DNA of 35,892 nt, from assembly GCA_030610085.1 (NCBI GenBank), contig JAUWSL010000004.1, positions 1-35,892 on the forward strand, in the 5' to 3' direction. The position numbers and the translations under genes were made by a program. Below the pieces are notes generated by a model that saw nothing but the letters and a program-made list of their open reading frames with translations, had not been told where the DNA came from and ran no database searches. This stretch comes from Candidatus Aegiribacteria sp. GTDB taxonomy: Bacteria > Fermentibacterota > Fermentibacteria > Fermentibacterales > JCC-6. Positions 18,825 through 28,213 of this stretch are shown here, piece after piece (position 1 is the stretch's first letter; the number at the start of each line of letters is the position of its first letter).

Positions 18825-21800
18825 TCTGGTTCTCCGCAGACCGCGGGGAACAGCAGTTATTTTTGCAGCCCTCCTGGTTCTGGCTGTAGTCTCTTTCAAC
18901 AGAGTTCCAATTGAAGGTACACCCGATGCTACTCTTCCAACACTGAATGTCTCCGCGTACTGGACCGGGGCCGATCCTGAAGCCATCTGCGAACAGATTA
19001 CTCGCCCCATCGAAGATGTTGCGCGTGAAGTTGAAGGTGTAGTTGAAGTTTCATCTACATCCAGCCCCAGCAGCAGTCATGTAAGCGTATCCTTTGAGGA
19101 GGGTACGGATATGGATGTTGCGGCCATGGAGCTTACCGAAAGAATTTCATTCCTGAAGGATGAGCTTCCTGACGCTGTCAGAACCGGAAGTGTTACACAG
19201 GCGGTTCCGCGTGAACTTACGAGTGAAGGTTTTCTGATCTATGCCATCACCGGAGGTGAACCCTCCATTCTGAAGCAGATAGCCGACGATATTATCGTTC
19301 CCAGGCTTGAGCGAATAGATGGTGTAAGCTCCGTAATAGTTGAGGGCCTCGGTAATCAGGAAATCGTTTTTGACATAGATCGTGATGCCCTGAATGCTCT
19401 GGATCTCACCCTCTCCCCGGTTGCAGGGGCTGTGAGTTCAGGCATAGTGGACAGAAATATCGGTGTGGCGGTTGACACATCCGGACTGGAAGCTGTTATC
19501 CGTCTTTCTACCGTCCCGGGAAATGTTGACGAACTGAAGAATCTTGTAATCTCAAGTCGCGGTGGAAGGTTTGTTACCGTCTCCGATGTTACCAGCAGAA
19601 TACTGGTGGACTACAACACCAACGAGAATTACGTATTCAGATATAACGGCATGGATCAGGTAAGCCTTCAGATAGACCGGAGTGCTTCGAGCAACGCCGT
19701 CCGTGTTGCCGGTCTGGTCAAATCTGAGATCGAGAAACTCGAAACCGAATTGCCCGAGGGTATAGAGCTGAATCTTACGGAGGATGGAACCGAGAGTATT
19801 ACCAACGATCTGAAGGATCTTTCCTGGAGAGCTCTCATTTCGCTTATTTCAATCATTCTTATCCTTCTGCTGCTTAACCACAGCCCACTTTCCACACCAT
19901 TGATATTGAGCTCAATTCTCTTTTCAGCCGCAATGGCTGTTACAGCCGTGTATCTGGCCGGTTTCAGCATAAACGTACTGACACTGAGCGCACTTGCCAT
20001 AGCATTCGGGCTTCTTGTTGACGGCGCTGTAGTTGTTCTTGAGGCCATCGGTTTCCGTCGGAGACAGGGGATGTCCCCGATGGATGCAGCCGGGATCGGC
20101 GCAAAGGAAGTGGCAATGCCCATCCTCGGCGGCATACTCACAACAATGGTGGCTCTGGTACCTCTTCTGGCCAGCGAGGGTATTCTGAAACTCTACTACC
20201 GGCCCTTTGCGTTTACGATCGCTGCCACCCTTACGGCATCCTACTGCATCTGCCTGACGCTTGTGCCTTCCATCGCGGGAAGATGGAAATCGAACAAATG
20301 GTACAGAGAGAGGAAATGGGACAGGCAACTTGCCAGGATGATAGCAGTTCTGCATCACAGGCCCCTGATCGCTGTACTTCTCTCATTGCTGCTTGTAGTT
20401 GGAGGAGTTTACGTATTCATCACCAAAGTCGAAAAAGGACAGGAGTGGGGTTTCAGCTTCGATGTAGATTACATAATGGTATGGATGCAGTTCCCTCCGG
20501 GTACCCCTCAGGACGTTGTTGATGATGCGACCAGAGGATTCGAGGAGATACTGACCAACAGTGATGGCATTAAATCAACTCGAACTTCGGTATACGGAGA
20601 AAGTGCCACTGTTTATTCGGTTCTTACCGAAGAGGCTGTTGAAACCGGATACGGCCTTCAGGTCGAAGCCGAAGTGGTGGCGCTGGCAACGACCCTGGGC
20701 GGCACCAGAAGCGTATTTGTGAGGGGGATGAATCCCGAGCCCTACTGGAGAAGCACCAGAAGCGCAGGTATGATGCAGACGATCGAACTTAGAGGATTCG
20801 ATTACCAGGGACTCAAGGATATTGCCCTGGCCTTGATGACAATGCTTGAGCGTCATCCAAGAGTCGGGGAAGTGAACATCAACTGGGACCCCAGAAGACC
20901 GGAGCGTAACCAGCTTGCTGTGGTTTTCGACAGACAGGAACTTGCTGACCTGGGTATAAACCCCTACCAGATATTCCAGGCTTTCAGGTATAACCTGGCC
21001 GGAGGATACGGAGCTGAGGTTCAGATAGCAGATGAGAGCATGGACATGACTTTCAGGGTGGACGGTATGGAAAATCCCGAGCTTGCCGATGTACTTGAAA
21101 GCCGTATCATGACCAGCGGAGGGACAATGGAGCTTGGCGACATTGTTCAGATCGATACCCTTGATGTTCAGGGTTCCGTTGAGAGGGAGAATGGTGAGTA
21201 CATCCGTACAGTCGCCTACTCGTTCATGGGCGCCGAGAGAATGGCCGCCCGTTTCAGAGTAACTCTTCTGGACAATCTTGAACTTCCATCAGGGTACAGG
21301 ATCTACGAAGAGACGTATATACCATTCTGGCTCCAGGATGATGAAACGAATATGGATCTGATAGTCCTGCTTGCGATTATAGCCGTATTCGCAGTGACTG
21401 CAATTGTTTTCGAATCTTTTAAGGCTCCACTCTACATCCTGGCAGTTATTCCCATGGCCATGGTAGGAGTTGTTGCCGGTTTCTGGGCATTTGATAAGAT
21501 ATTCACGCCGCAGGCATATGTAGGGAGCGTTTTCCTTGTTGGCATTGCGGTTAACAATTCAATATTACTGGTGGACAGTTTTCAGAAGAAGAAGAAAGCC
21601 GGTATGGATATCAGAAAAGCTGCGGATATGGTGGTTGCGGAGAGGCTCAGGCCTATTCTGCAGACCAGCGCTACAACGATCCTTGGACTCCTTCCGCTGG
21701 TCCTGTGGCCGATATCACAGACTAATGATCTGTGGGAGAACCTTTCGTTTACCGTTGTCTGCGGTATGCTTGTTTCCACACCTCTTGTACTGATATCTCT

Positions 21801-21849
21801 GCCAGCTCTTATACAGCTGACTTCCCGGAAAGGGAGGAAGAAAAAGTGA
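18817..21849 (+). CDS. RND-family efflux transporter permease (2)
   Basis: ATG at 18817 overlaps the stop of permease 1 by 8 nt; LVLRRPRGTAVIFAALLVLAVVSFNRVPIEGTPDATLPTLNV and AFGLLVDGAVVVLEAIGFRRRQG. Confidence 0.93.
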   Translation: MVDLVLRRPRGTAVIFAALLVLAVVSFNRVPIEGTPDATLPTLNVSAYWTGADPEAICEQITRPIEDVAREVEGVVEVSSTSSPSSSHVSVSFEEGTDMDVAAMELTERISFLKDELPDAVRTGSVTQAVPRELTSEGFLIYAITGGEPSILKQIADDIIVPRLERIDGVSSVIVEGLGNQEIVFDIDRDALNALDLTLSPVAGAVSSGIVDRNIGVAVDTSGLEAVIRLSTVPGNVDELKNLVISSRGGRFVTVSDVTSRILVDYNTNENYVFRYNGMDQVSLQIDRSASSNAVRVAGLVKSEIEKLETELPEGIELNLTEDGTESITNDLKDLSWRALISLISIILILLLLNHSPLSTPLILSSILFSAAMAVTAVYLAGFSINVLTLSALAIAFGLLVDGAVVVLEAIGFRRRQGMSPMDAAGIGAKEVAMPILGGILTTMVALVPLLASEGILKLYYRPFAFTIAATLTASYCICLTLVPSIAGRWKSNKWYRERKWDRQLARMIAVLHHRPLIAVLLSLLLVVGGVYVFITKVEKGQEWGFSFDVDYIMVWMQFPPGTPQDVVDDATRGFEEILTNSDGIKSTRTSVYGESATVYSVLTEEAVETGYGLQVEAEVVALATTLGGTRSVFVRGMNPEPYWRSTRSAGMMQTIELRGFDYQGLKDIALALMTMLERHPRVGEVNINWDPRRPERNQLAVVFDRQELADLGINPYQIFQAFRYNLAGGYGAEVQIADESMDMTFRVDGMENPELADVLESRIMTSGGTMELGDIVQIDTLDVQGSVERENGEYIRTVAYSFMGAERMAARFRVTLLDNLELPSGYRIYEETYIPFWLQDDETNMDLIVLLAIIAVFAVTAIVFESFKAPLYILAVIPMAMVGVVAGFWAFDKIFTPQAYVGSVFLVGIAVNNSILLVDSFQKKKKAGMDIRKAADMVVAERLRPILQTSATTILGLLPLVLWPISQTNDLWENLSFTVVCGMLVSTPLVLISLPALIQLTSRKGRKKK

Positions 21850-22892
21850 TAAGAAAATCAGTTTTCACCGTATCGATCATTATCCTGTTCCTTGCCGCTT
21901 GCGGTGGTGAGGAGGAAGAGGCTGAAAGGGAGACCCTTGAACCTTCACCCCTGCCGGTTACCGCAGCAGTGGCCGCAGTTGATACACTGTTCGAAGTCGT
22001 GGGATCAACGGGAAGGATATCGTCGGCAAGAACCCAGCCCCTCACCGCACAGATCCAGGGAGAAATCGTTCAGGCCCCTGAATATGTGGGACTTGAAGTA
22101 AGCGATGGAGAAGTCGTATTCAGGATCGCCTCAGGCGAGAGCGCTTCGAGGCTGTCAAGCGCCAGCAGCGCCTACAGGAATGCACAGGCCCTGTACGAAT
22201 TCGAGTGCGAGAATTACAGGGGCGAACTTACTCCCGAAGTTCAGAACATGTTACGTCAGACTACTGGACTCGCCGACGCACAGACAAGCCTTGCTTCAGC
22301 GCAGTCCCAGTATGGCAACGCCGCTATAAAAGCCGGTTTTAATGGAATTGTATCAGATGTATCGGTGAGGGAAGGAATGGTTGTTTACCCCGGCACAGTG
22401 CTTGGAGAGATCGTAGATCCCTGGAGTCTTCAGGCGAATGTGAATCTCGATGAGCGGGAACTTGCAAGGTGCGCAGCCGGCCAGAGGGTTTACGTTACAA
22501 TACCCTCTCTCAGTGATACAACAGTTCTTGGAACCGTAACATCCGTATCCCCTGTCATTGATCCTTCAATGAGGGCTGGAGAGATCATTATCGACCTTCC
22601 CGTCATACCCAATCTCAGAACCGGAGCCACTGCGAGGGTTGAGATAGTCATTGCCGTATATCCGGATAAACTTGTAATACCGCAGGAGGCTGTGCTGATA
22701 AGGGATGACCGTGACATGGTATTCGTCGTTCTGGACGGTCACGCTGACTGGTGCTACGTTACACTGGGTCCCGAAGGCAGAGGCATAGTTGCTGTGGAAG
22801 AGGGGGAAGACGGGGTAGAACTGGGTGAACAGGTTATCACTTCCGGGCATTACTCCCTTGCCCACGAAGCTCCCGTGGCGGTGGTCAACTAG
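21846..22892 (+). CDS. RND efflux periplasmic adaptor (MFP/HlyD-type) lipoprotein
   Basis: GTG start at 21846 overlaps the TGA of permease 2 by 4 nt; lipobox LAACGG; barrel-sandwich halves flanking a short helical hairpin (GFNGIVSDVSVREGMVVYPGTVLGEIVDPWSLQANVNLDE...LVIPQEAVLIRDDRDMVFVV). Confidence 0.85.
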   Translation: MIRKSVFTVSIIILFLAACGGEEEEAERETLEPSPLPVTAAVAAVDTLFEVVGSTGRISSARTQPLTAQIQGEIVQAPEYVGLEVSDGEVVFRIASGESASRLSSASSAYRNAQALYEFECENYRGELTPEVQNMLRQTTGLADAQTSLASAQSQYGNAAIKAGFNGIVSDVSVREGMVVYPGTVLGEIVDPWSLQANVNLDERELARCAAGQRVYVTIPSLSDTTVLGTVTSVSPVIDPSMRAGEIIIDLPVIPNLRTGATARVEIVIAVYPDKLVIPQEAVLIRDDRDMVFVVLDGHADWCYVTLGPEGRGIVAVEEGEDGVELGEQVITSGHYSLAHEAPVAVVN

Positions 22893-22997
22893 CGGTTCCA
22901 TCTGACAGACTCGGATACTCGACATCCTCATTCCATGGTTTTAGTATTAAATTGGAATGTAATATTCCAGTTGAGTTTGAGAGAGGGGTTGAGTAGG

Positions 22998-24329
22998 ATG
23001 AGAAACTTAGTATTGGTTTCACTGATGCTGTTTATACTCCAATCCACAGCATTTTCCGGATGGCTGATAGAGACATTGGATCTTCCCGGGATTAATCCAT
23101 CTCTGGCACTTAACTCCGCCGGATATCCCTGCATCGCCTACCACCGAGAAGGAACAGGTGTGAAGTACGCCGAATGGAACGGGAGCCAGTGGCTTATCGA
23201 TTGCGCTTTCAGTTCTACATATACAAATGTCGCGTGGGTTTCCCTGGCACTGGATACCGCGGATGCTCCCCATATTTCCTTTCCCCGTGGACCGCTCTAT
23301 TATGTGACCAGGGATGATTCGCTGGAATGGCAGATCGAGCAGTTAGAGGATTTAGGGACTGTTTCCCAAAGCTCCATGGCTCTGGATGGAGAGGACTCAC
23401 CACACATCGCCCACGGTATCGATTTCGGTTCCAGCCTTGCTTACGCTTACCGAATCGATTCAACATGGGTCATTGATATTCTTGAAACAGGGAACAATAC
23501 TGGTTGGTACACATCCATCAAGCTGGATGCAGATGACAACCCGCACATCTCCTACGCCCGAAGGGACCCACATCTTCTCATGTACGCTTCCATGGATGAG
23601 ACCGATGATTGGTCGTTTCAGGTGATTGATTCTTTGTCAGAACAGTGTATGAACACTTCACTGGCTCTGAGTGGAGAGGGTATCCCTCATATTTCCTACA
23701 ACGCTGAAAACGAAGTACGTTACACTTACTGGACCGGTTCCGGGTGGCATATAGAGACGGTGGATGCCTGTGACAGCGGATCTTTCGGCTGGGGTACTTC
23801 AATTGGACTCGATTCCGCAGATCAACCGCATATCGCCTACTGCTCGGTCGACGGGAATGATCTCATGTACGCAAGCCGGAGCGGTGCCGGGTGGCAGCAT
23901 GAGCTGGTCGATATCTTACCCAGTTACATTTTATCGAGAGGTGATCCGGATCTGGTTCTGGATGCTTATGACAGGCCCCATATCGCGTACTTCTGCGGAT
24001 ATCCCGATCATGATCTCAGGTACGCCTGGAATGATGGTACCGGTATTGGTGAAGGGCACGAAGAGGTGTGCTATAGTTTTACATGCGGACCCCTGTATCC
24101 GAATCCCACCAGGGGATTAACCTCACTGCAATTCTCCCTTGCCGGGGATTCGCACGTTGATGTCACGCTTTACGATGTCAGCGGCCGCATGGCTGCGAGT
24201 CCCGTTTCAGGGCAGTACACCGCCGGTGCCCATACCGAATCCTTTTCTGTTTTTTCTCCGGGCATATACTTCGCGAGGATTTCCTCAGGGAATCAGATTG
24301 AGACAAGGCGTTTCGTTGTTATCGATTAA
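22998..24329 (+). CDS. Secreted repeat (beta-propeller) protein with C-terminal sorting-type domain
   Basis: ATG at 22998 after gagaggggttgagtagg; signal peptide MRNLVLVSLMLFILQSTAFS; seven degenerate SLALDxxxxPHIAY repeats; C-terminus LYPNPTRGLTSLQFSL...VDVTLYDVSGRM...GIYFARISSG...RRFVV resembles T9SS type-A tails. Confidence 0.75.
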   Translation: MRNLVLVSLMLFILQSTAFSGWLIETLDLPGINPSLALNSAGYPCIAYHREGTGVKYAEWNGSQWLIDCAFSSTYTNVAWVSLALDTADAPHISFPRGPLYYVTRDDSLEWQIEQLEDLGTVSQSSMALDGEDSPHIAHGIDFGSSLAYAYRIDSTWVIDILETGNNTGWYTSIKLDADDNPHISYARRDPHLLMYASMDETDDWSFQVIDSLSEQCMNTSLALSGEGIPHISYNAENEVRYTYWTGSGWHIETVDACDSGSFGWGTSIGLDSADQPHIAYCSVDGNDLMYASRSGAGWQHELVDILPSYILSRGDPDLVLDAYDRPHIAYFCGYPDHDLRYAWNDGTGIGEGHEEVCYSFTCGPLYPNPTRGLTSLQFSLAGDSHVDVTLYDVSGRMAASPVSGQYTAGAHTESFSVFSPGIYFARISSGNQIETRRFVVID

Positions 24330-24351
24330 TACCAGACCTCCGGGTTAAGCC

Positions 24352-26967
24352 TTACTCGGTATCCAGCAGATCTCTTATCCTCTGGCTGAGTACAGCAAGA
24401 CTGAAGGGTTTCTCCAGCAGTTCTTTGTCGCCCATTCCCATATCAACAGGTAGAATATCGTTCTTGGTATAGCCAGTGATATATAGAATACGACCGTTGA
24501 AACCGCCTTCTTCCAACCGGGATGCAAGTTCCACACCGCTGATGCCGGGCAATACAACATCGGCAAGAAGGAAGTGGAATTTTTCACAGATACCCTCAGA
24601 TATCTCCAATACATTTTCCGCTGTTGCGGCAGACATCACTTCATATCCCTCTCGGGAAAGGTACCGCTCGATAACGCTTCTAAGGGCATCATCATCCTCC
24701 ACGAGAAGTATGCTCTCGCCCCTGCAGGCTGCTACGCTCCCGGTAGGCCGCGCCTCGTCGGTTAAATGTTCTCCCTCAACCCTGGGCAGGTATATATTGA
24801 ATGACGTTCCTACTTCGGGTTCGCTGCTTACCTCAATCACCCCGTTGCTCTGCTTGATTATGCCGTACACCATGGCAAGACCTAGACCGCTGCCCTTTTC
24901 ACTAGCCTTGGTGGAATAGAATGGTTCGAAAATACGTGCCTTGGTATCTGCGTTCATTCCACATCCTGTATCGATGATGGAGAGCTGTACCCATTGACCC
25001 GGATGAATATCGGGATTGGTTACCAATGAGTGTTCGTCAATATCAAGATTACTTACCTCGATGGTAAGTTTACCGCCTGATACCATAGCATCCCTTGCGT
25101 TGATCGCAAGATTGACGATAACCTGTTCGATCTGACCTTCATCCGCTAATACACATCCTGCGTCCCGCGCAAAAGATGTAATAAGCTGGATATCCTCGCT
25201 GAGCAGCCTGCTCAACATCCTTTGAAGTCCAGATACGACTATGCTCAGATCCAGAATTCTCGGCTGGAGTATCTGCTGCCTGCTGAATGCCAGAAGCTGC
25301 CGTGTGAGTACGGAGGCGCGGTCAGCTGCTCTGCTTATCTCCTCGGCATCCGGCCGAAGAGGGTTGATCTCCGTAAGATCAGCAAGGATGAACTCGGAAT
25401 GTCCCTTTATCACCGTAAGCAGGTTATTGAAATCGTGTGCGACCCCGCCTGCAAGCCTTCCGACCGCGTCGAGTTTCTGCGACTGCAGAAGCTGAGCCTC
25501 AAGCATCTTTCTGCTGGTAACATCACGCACCAGAGACTGGGTACCCAGTAACACTCCGTCACGTTCAACAACCGCGACGCCAACCTCAAGCCATATTCTG
25601 CCTCCGCCTTTCTTAAGGCCTTCGAACTCGAATCTGTCGGGAACATCTTCACCTGCGAGACGTCGCATATGGTTATCCCGTATACGCTCTCTCCATTCCG
25701 GTGCAACATATTTGAAAGGATCCATGTTCAGAACATCATTCCTGGAGAAACCGAATATCTTCAGGAAACGATCATTGACGTAGATGATATTACCGTTCTG
25801 GTCATCTATCATCACTCCGTCGGAGATATGTCTGACCATCCTGCTGAGGAAATCATCCTTCTCCTTAAGGAGCTTCTCAAGTTCAAGGTTTTTCTCTATA
25901 AGTTCTTCCTTGTGAACGCTGATCTCCACATTGGCTCTCTGAAGTGATTCTGCCTGAGCCTCAATCATTCGTTTCTTATCTGCAAGTTCTATATTTCTGA
26001 GGCGGCGGATCTCCGCTTCCTGCCTGGCCTTCTCGGTCTGGTATTTTGCATCGGTCTGTGCTATGGCCTTGCTTTTCTCCAGCGCTCCAAGCTTCCCCTC
26101 AAGCTCACTCATCCTGCGGTGATATTCAAGAGCCTTCTCGAAATTTCCTTCCTTCTCACAGAACTCGCAGAGGGAACGGCACCCCTGCAGCATGAAGTCC
26201 CACGCTTCGCACTTCCCGGCTATTTCAAGCCCCCTTTTCAGATATTTACGGGCATCATCATAATTACCAAGCTGAACATTACTTTTACCTATATTGATGA
26301 AGTTACCGGCAAGTGCTCTCAATTCTCCCTGCTGCTTACTGAGAACAGCAGCCTTTTTGAAGAAGATGATGGCCTCTTCAAAATTACCGTTCTTGTAGTT
26401 GATGATGCCAGTATTATTAGTAGCGCTCCTTATCGTGTTCTTGTCATCTTCTTCGATCGCCATTGCGAGTGAATCCTTCAGGCACTCCAATGCCTCTTCG
26501 TCTCTGTCGGTACTGAGAAGAACCAGACCAGTTGAGTTGAGGTTGTCGGCAATCTGTTTCCTGCAGCCGAGTTCCTCAAAGATCATCCTGCTTCTGGCGA
26601 GGTATTCAAGGGCATCTTCATGTTCAGCGCTTGAGTGGTACACCAGGCCGATGTTTCCGAGCACATCGGCGATGCCCTCCTTCAAGTCAAGTTCTTCGTA
26701 GATGGAAAGGGCCCTGTGAAGGTTTTCAAGGGCTTCAACATGGGTAAGCTGCCGCAGATTGGCTCGACCGAGAACGTTAAGAGCTTTCGCTTCGTGCAGC
26801 CTTGACTCGGCGGATATTGATAGATCAAGGGCTTCTTCCGCATAGGAACGGGCTTTGGCGGGGGAAGCATTGCAATTCATGACGGACAGCTCGACAAGAA
26901 GCTCGATACGTTCCCGGTCGGTTGCCCGTTCAAGCCTGTTCTCAAGCGCCCTGATCGAATCGGTCAT
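24352..26967 (-). CDS. TPR - PAS - hybrid histidine kinase with C-terminal receiver
   Basis: Multiple TPRs; PAS (ISDGVMIDDQNGNIIYVNDRFLKIFGFSRNDVLNMD); H-box GRLAGGVAHDFNNLLTVIKGHSEFI; ATPase NLAINARDAM and GSGLGLAMVYGIIKQ; REC ILLVEDDDALRSVI...LLADVVLPGISG. Confidence 0.93.
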   Translation of the reverse strand: MTDSIRALENRLERATDRERIELLVELSVMNCNASPAKARSYAEEALDLSISAESRLHEAKALNVLGRANLRQLTHVEALENLHRALSIYEELDLKEGIADVLGNIGLVYHSSAEHEDALEYLARSRMIFEELGCRKQIADNLNSTGLVLLSTDRDEEALECLKDSLAMAIEEDDKNTIRSATNNTGIINYKNGNFEEAIIFFKKAAVLSKQQGELRALAGNFINIGKSNVQLGNYDDARKYLKRGLEIAGKCEAWDFMLQGCRSLCEFCEKEGNFEKALEYHRRMSELEGKLGALEKSKAIAQTDAKYQTEKARQEAEIRRLRNIELADKKRMIEAQAESLQRANVEISVHKEELIEKNLELEKLLKEKDDFLSRMVRHISDGVMIDDQNGNIIYVNDRFLKIFGFSRNDVLNMDPFKYVAPEWRERIRDNHMRRLAGEDVPDRFEFEGLKKGGGRIWLEVGVAVVERDGVLLGTQSLVRDVTSRKMLEAQLLQSQKLDAVGRLAGGVAHDFNNLLTVIKGHSEFILADLTEINPLRPDAEEISRAADRASVLTRQLLAFSRQQILQPRILDLSIVVSGLQRMLSRLLSEDIQLITSFARDAGCVLADEGQIEQVIVNLAINARDAMVSGGKLTIEVSNLDIDEHSLVTNPDIHPGQWVQLSIIDTGCGMNADTKARIFEPFYSTKASEKGSGLGLAMVYGIIKQSNGVIEVSSEPEVGTSFNIYLPRVEGEHLTDEARPTGSVAACRGESILLVEDDDALRSVIERYLSREGYEVMSAATAENVLEISEGICEKFHFLLADVVLPGISGVELASRLEEGGFNGRILYITGYTKNDILPVDMGMGDKELLEKPFSLAVLSQRIRDLLDTE

Positions 26968-27141
26968 AGGACCCGTTTCTCCCTTTGATTAATATCCACT
27001 GAGTGATAATAGAGACTCGATATAAGTTCGTCAAAGTAATGGATGATCCGGGAGCAGGCAACACGGAGATTGACAGAATCCGATCAGCATCGGTATCGTC
27101 ATGCTGGAGTGAAGCGGAGAACGGGCATAAAACCAGACTGG

Positions 27142-27600
27142 ATGAATATTATGAAACCTGTAGACGAAAAGATGATAAGTGAATACCTGGATAAATGGAA
27201 ACCCCTGCTGAGCCTGTGCAACTGGGATATTCGTCCTGTCGTTGTGGAGAAGGATTGGCGTAAATCCGGTGATGTCAAAATCGATGAGAGCAACAGAATG
27301 GCTGCTGTGATGATAAGGTCAGACCTGGACCCTGCTTTTCTGGAACAGGTTGTGGTGCATGAACTCCTTCACATCAAGCTCTGGGGTCTTGATCAGATGA
27401 TCGAGGAGTCCCTTAATGCCCTGTTCGGAAAAGAAGACAGCGAGGGAAAACGCATATTCGGCCAGGGACAGTTCATGAATGAACTTGAGACAACCGTCCA
27501 GGATCTTACCAGAGCACTTCTTGATGCTTCCGGGTTTGAAGGAGACTATCTCTTCAACAGGGTACAGAAGCAGATAGACAGGGAGATCGGGATTAAATGA
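27142..27600 (+). CDS. Putative zinc metallopeptidase-like protein (HExxH)
   Basis: VVVHELLHIKLWGLDQMIEESLNALFG contains HExxH. Start uncertain (ATG at 27142 or 27151). Confidence 0.55.
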   Translation: MNIMKPVDEKMISEYLDKWKPLLSLCNWDIRPVVVEKDWRKSGDVKIDESNRMAAVMIRSDLDPAFLEQVVVHELLHIKLWGLDQMIEESLNALFGKEDSEGKRIFGQGQFMNELETTVQDLTRALLDASGFEGDYLFNRVQKQIDREIGIK

Positions 27601-27623
27601 GGCTGGTTCTGTAGAAGCCGCTC

Positions 27624-28106
27624 TTAACGCGACTCCGAAAGCATTCGTATTGCCTCTCCAGACCTGATAACCGCCGAGTTCGGACAGGATAGAACGTTAC
27701 AGAAGGCGATTGCCTGGTGCGGATCCCTTTTCGGGTACAGGTAGCACATCACAGTCACCGCGTCAGAGTTGCATGGGCAGCTTGCCAGAATATCCAGTTC
27801 AGTTCCGCAATGGGGACACGAAAGATCAAGAGTTTCATCCGGGTCTACATCTCCTTCAACTACTTTGTAAGAAGTGTCTCCGAATACCGCTGAAAGGGAT
27901 ACAAGCCCGCTTCCGCTTTTTCTACCATGGTATTTGACAGTGATCCCCGGGAAACCTGATACTTCATGATCAATGGAGATAAGGTTGTGTCCCGCAGGGC
28001 AGTATACCGCATTGACCACAACATCCGCTTTGAGAGACTTCTTATCATCATGTCTTACTTCGGGGATGTTCAGTCTGCCTTTATCATTGAACATGTTGCC
28101 TGGCAT
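27624..28106 (-). CDS. Cysteine-rich zinc-ribbon-like protein of unknown function
   Basis: CPAGHN, CPHCGTELDILASCPC and CNVLSCP cysteine pairs. Confidence 0.5.
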   Translation of the reverse strand: MPGNMFNDKGRLNIPEVRHDDKKSLKADVVVNAVYCPAGHNLISIDHEVSGFPGITVKYHGRKSGSGLVSLSAVFGDTSYKVVEGDVDPDETLDLSCPHCGTELDILASCPCNSDAVTVMCYLYPKRDPHQAIAFCNVLSCPNSAVIRSGEAIRMLSESR

Positions 28107-28213
28107 GTAGATACTCCTTCATTATCATTAGAATTATGGATTTGGCGATTCTTCATATATGATAGGTATAAAGTTGAGGAAGGAAAAGTACCCATATTTC
28201 TGAAAGGAAGTAT

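Noticed and set aside
22950-22985. Short inverted repeat tggaatgtaatattcca upstream of the repeat protein
   Set aside because: Only a 6-bp arm; too short to distinguish from chance without comparative data.
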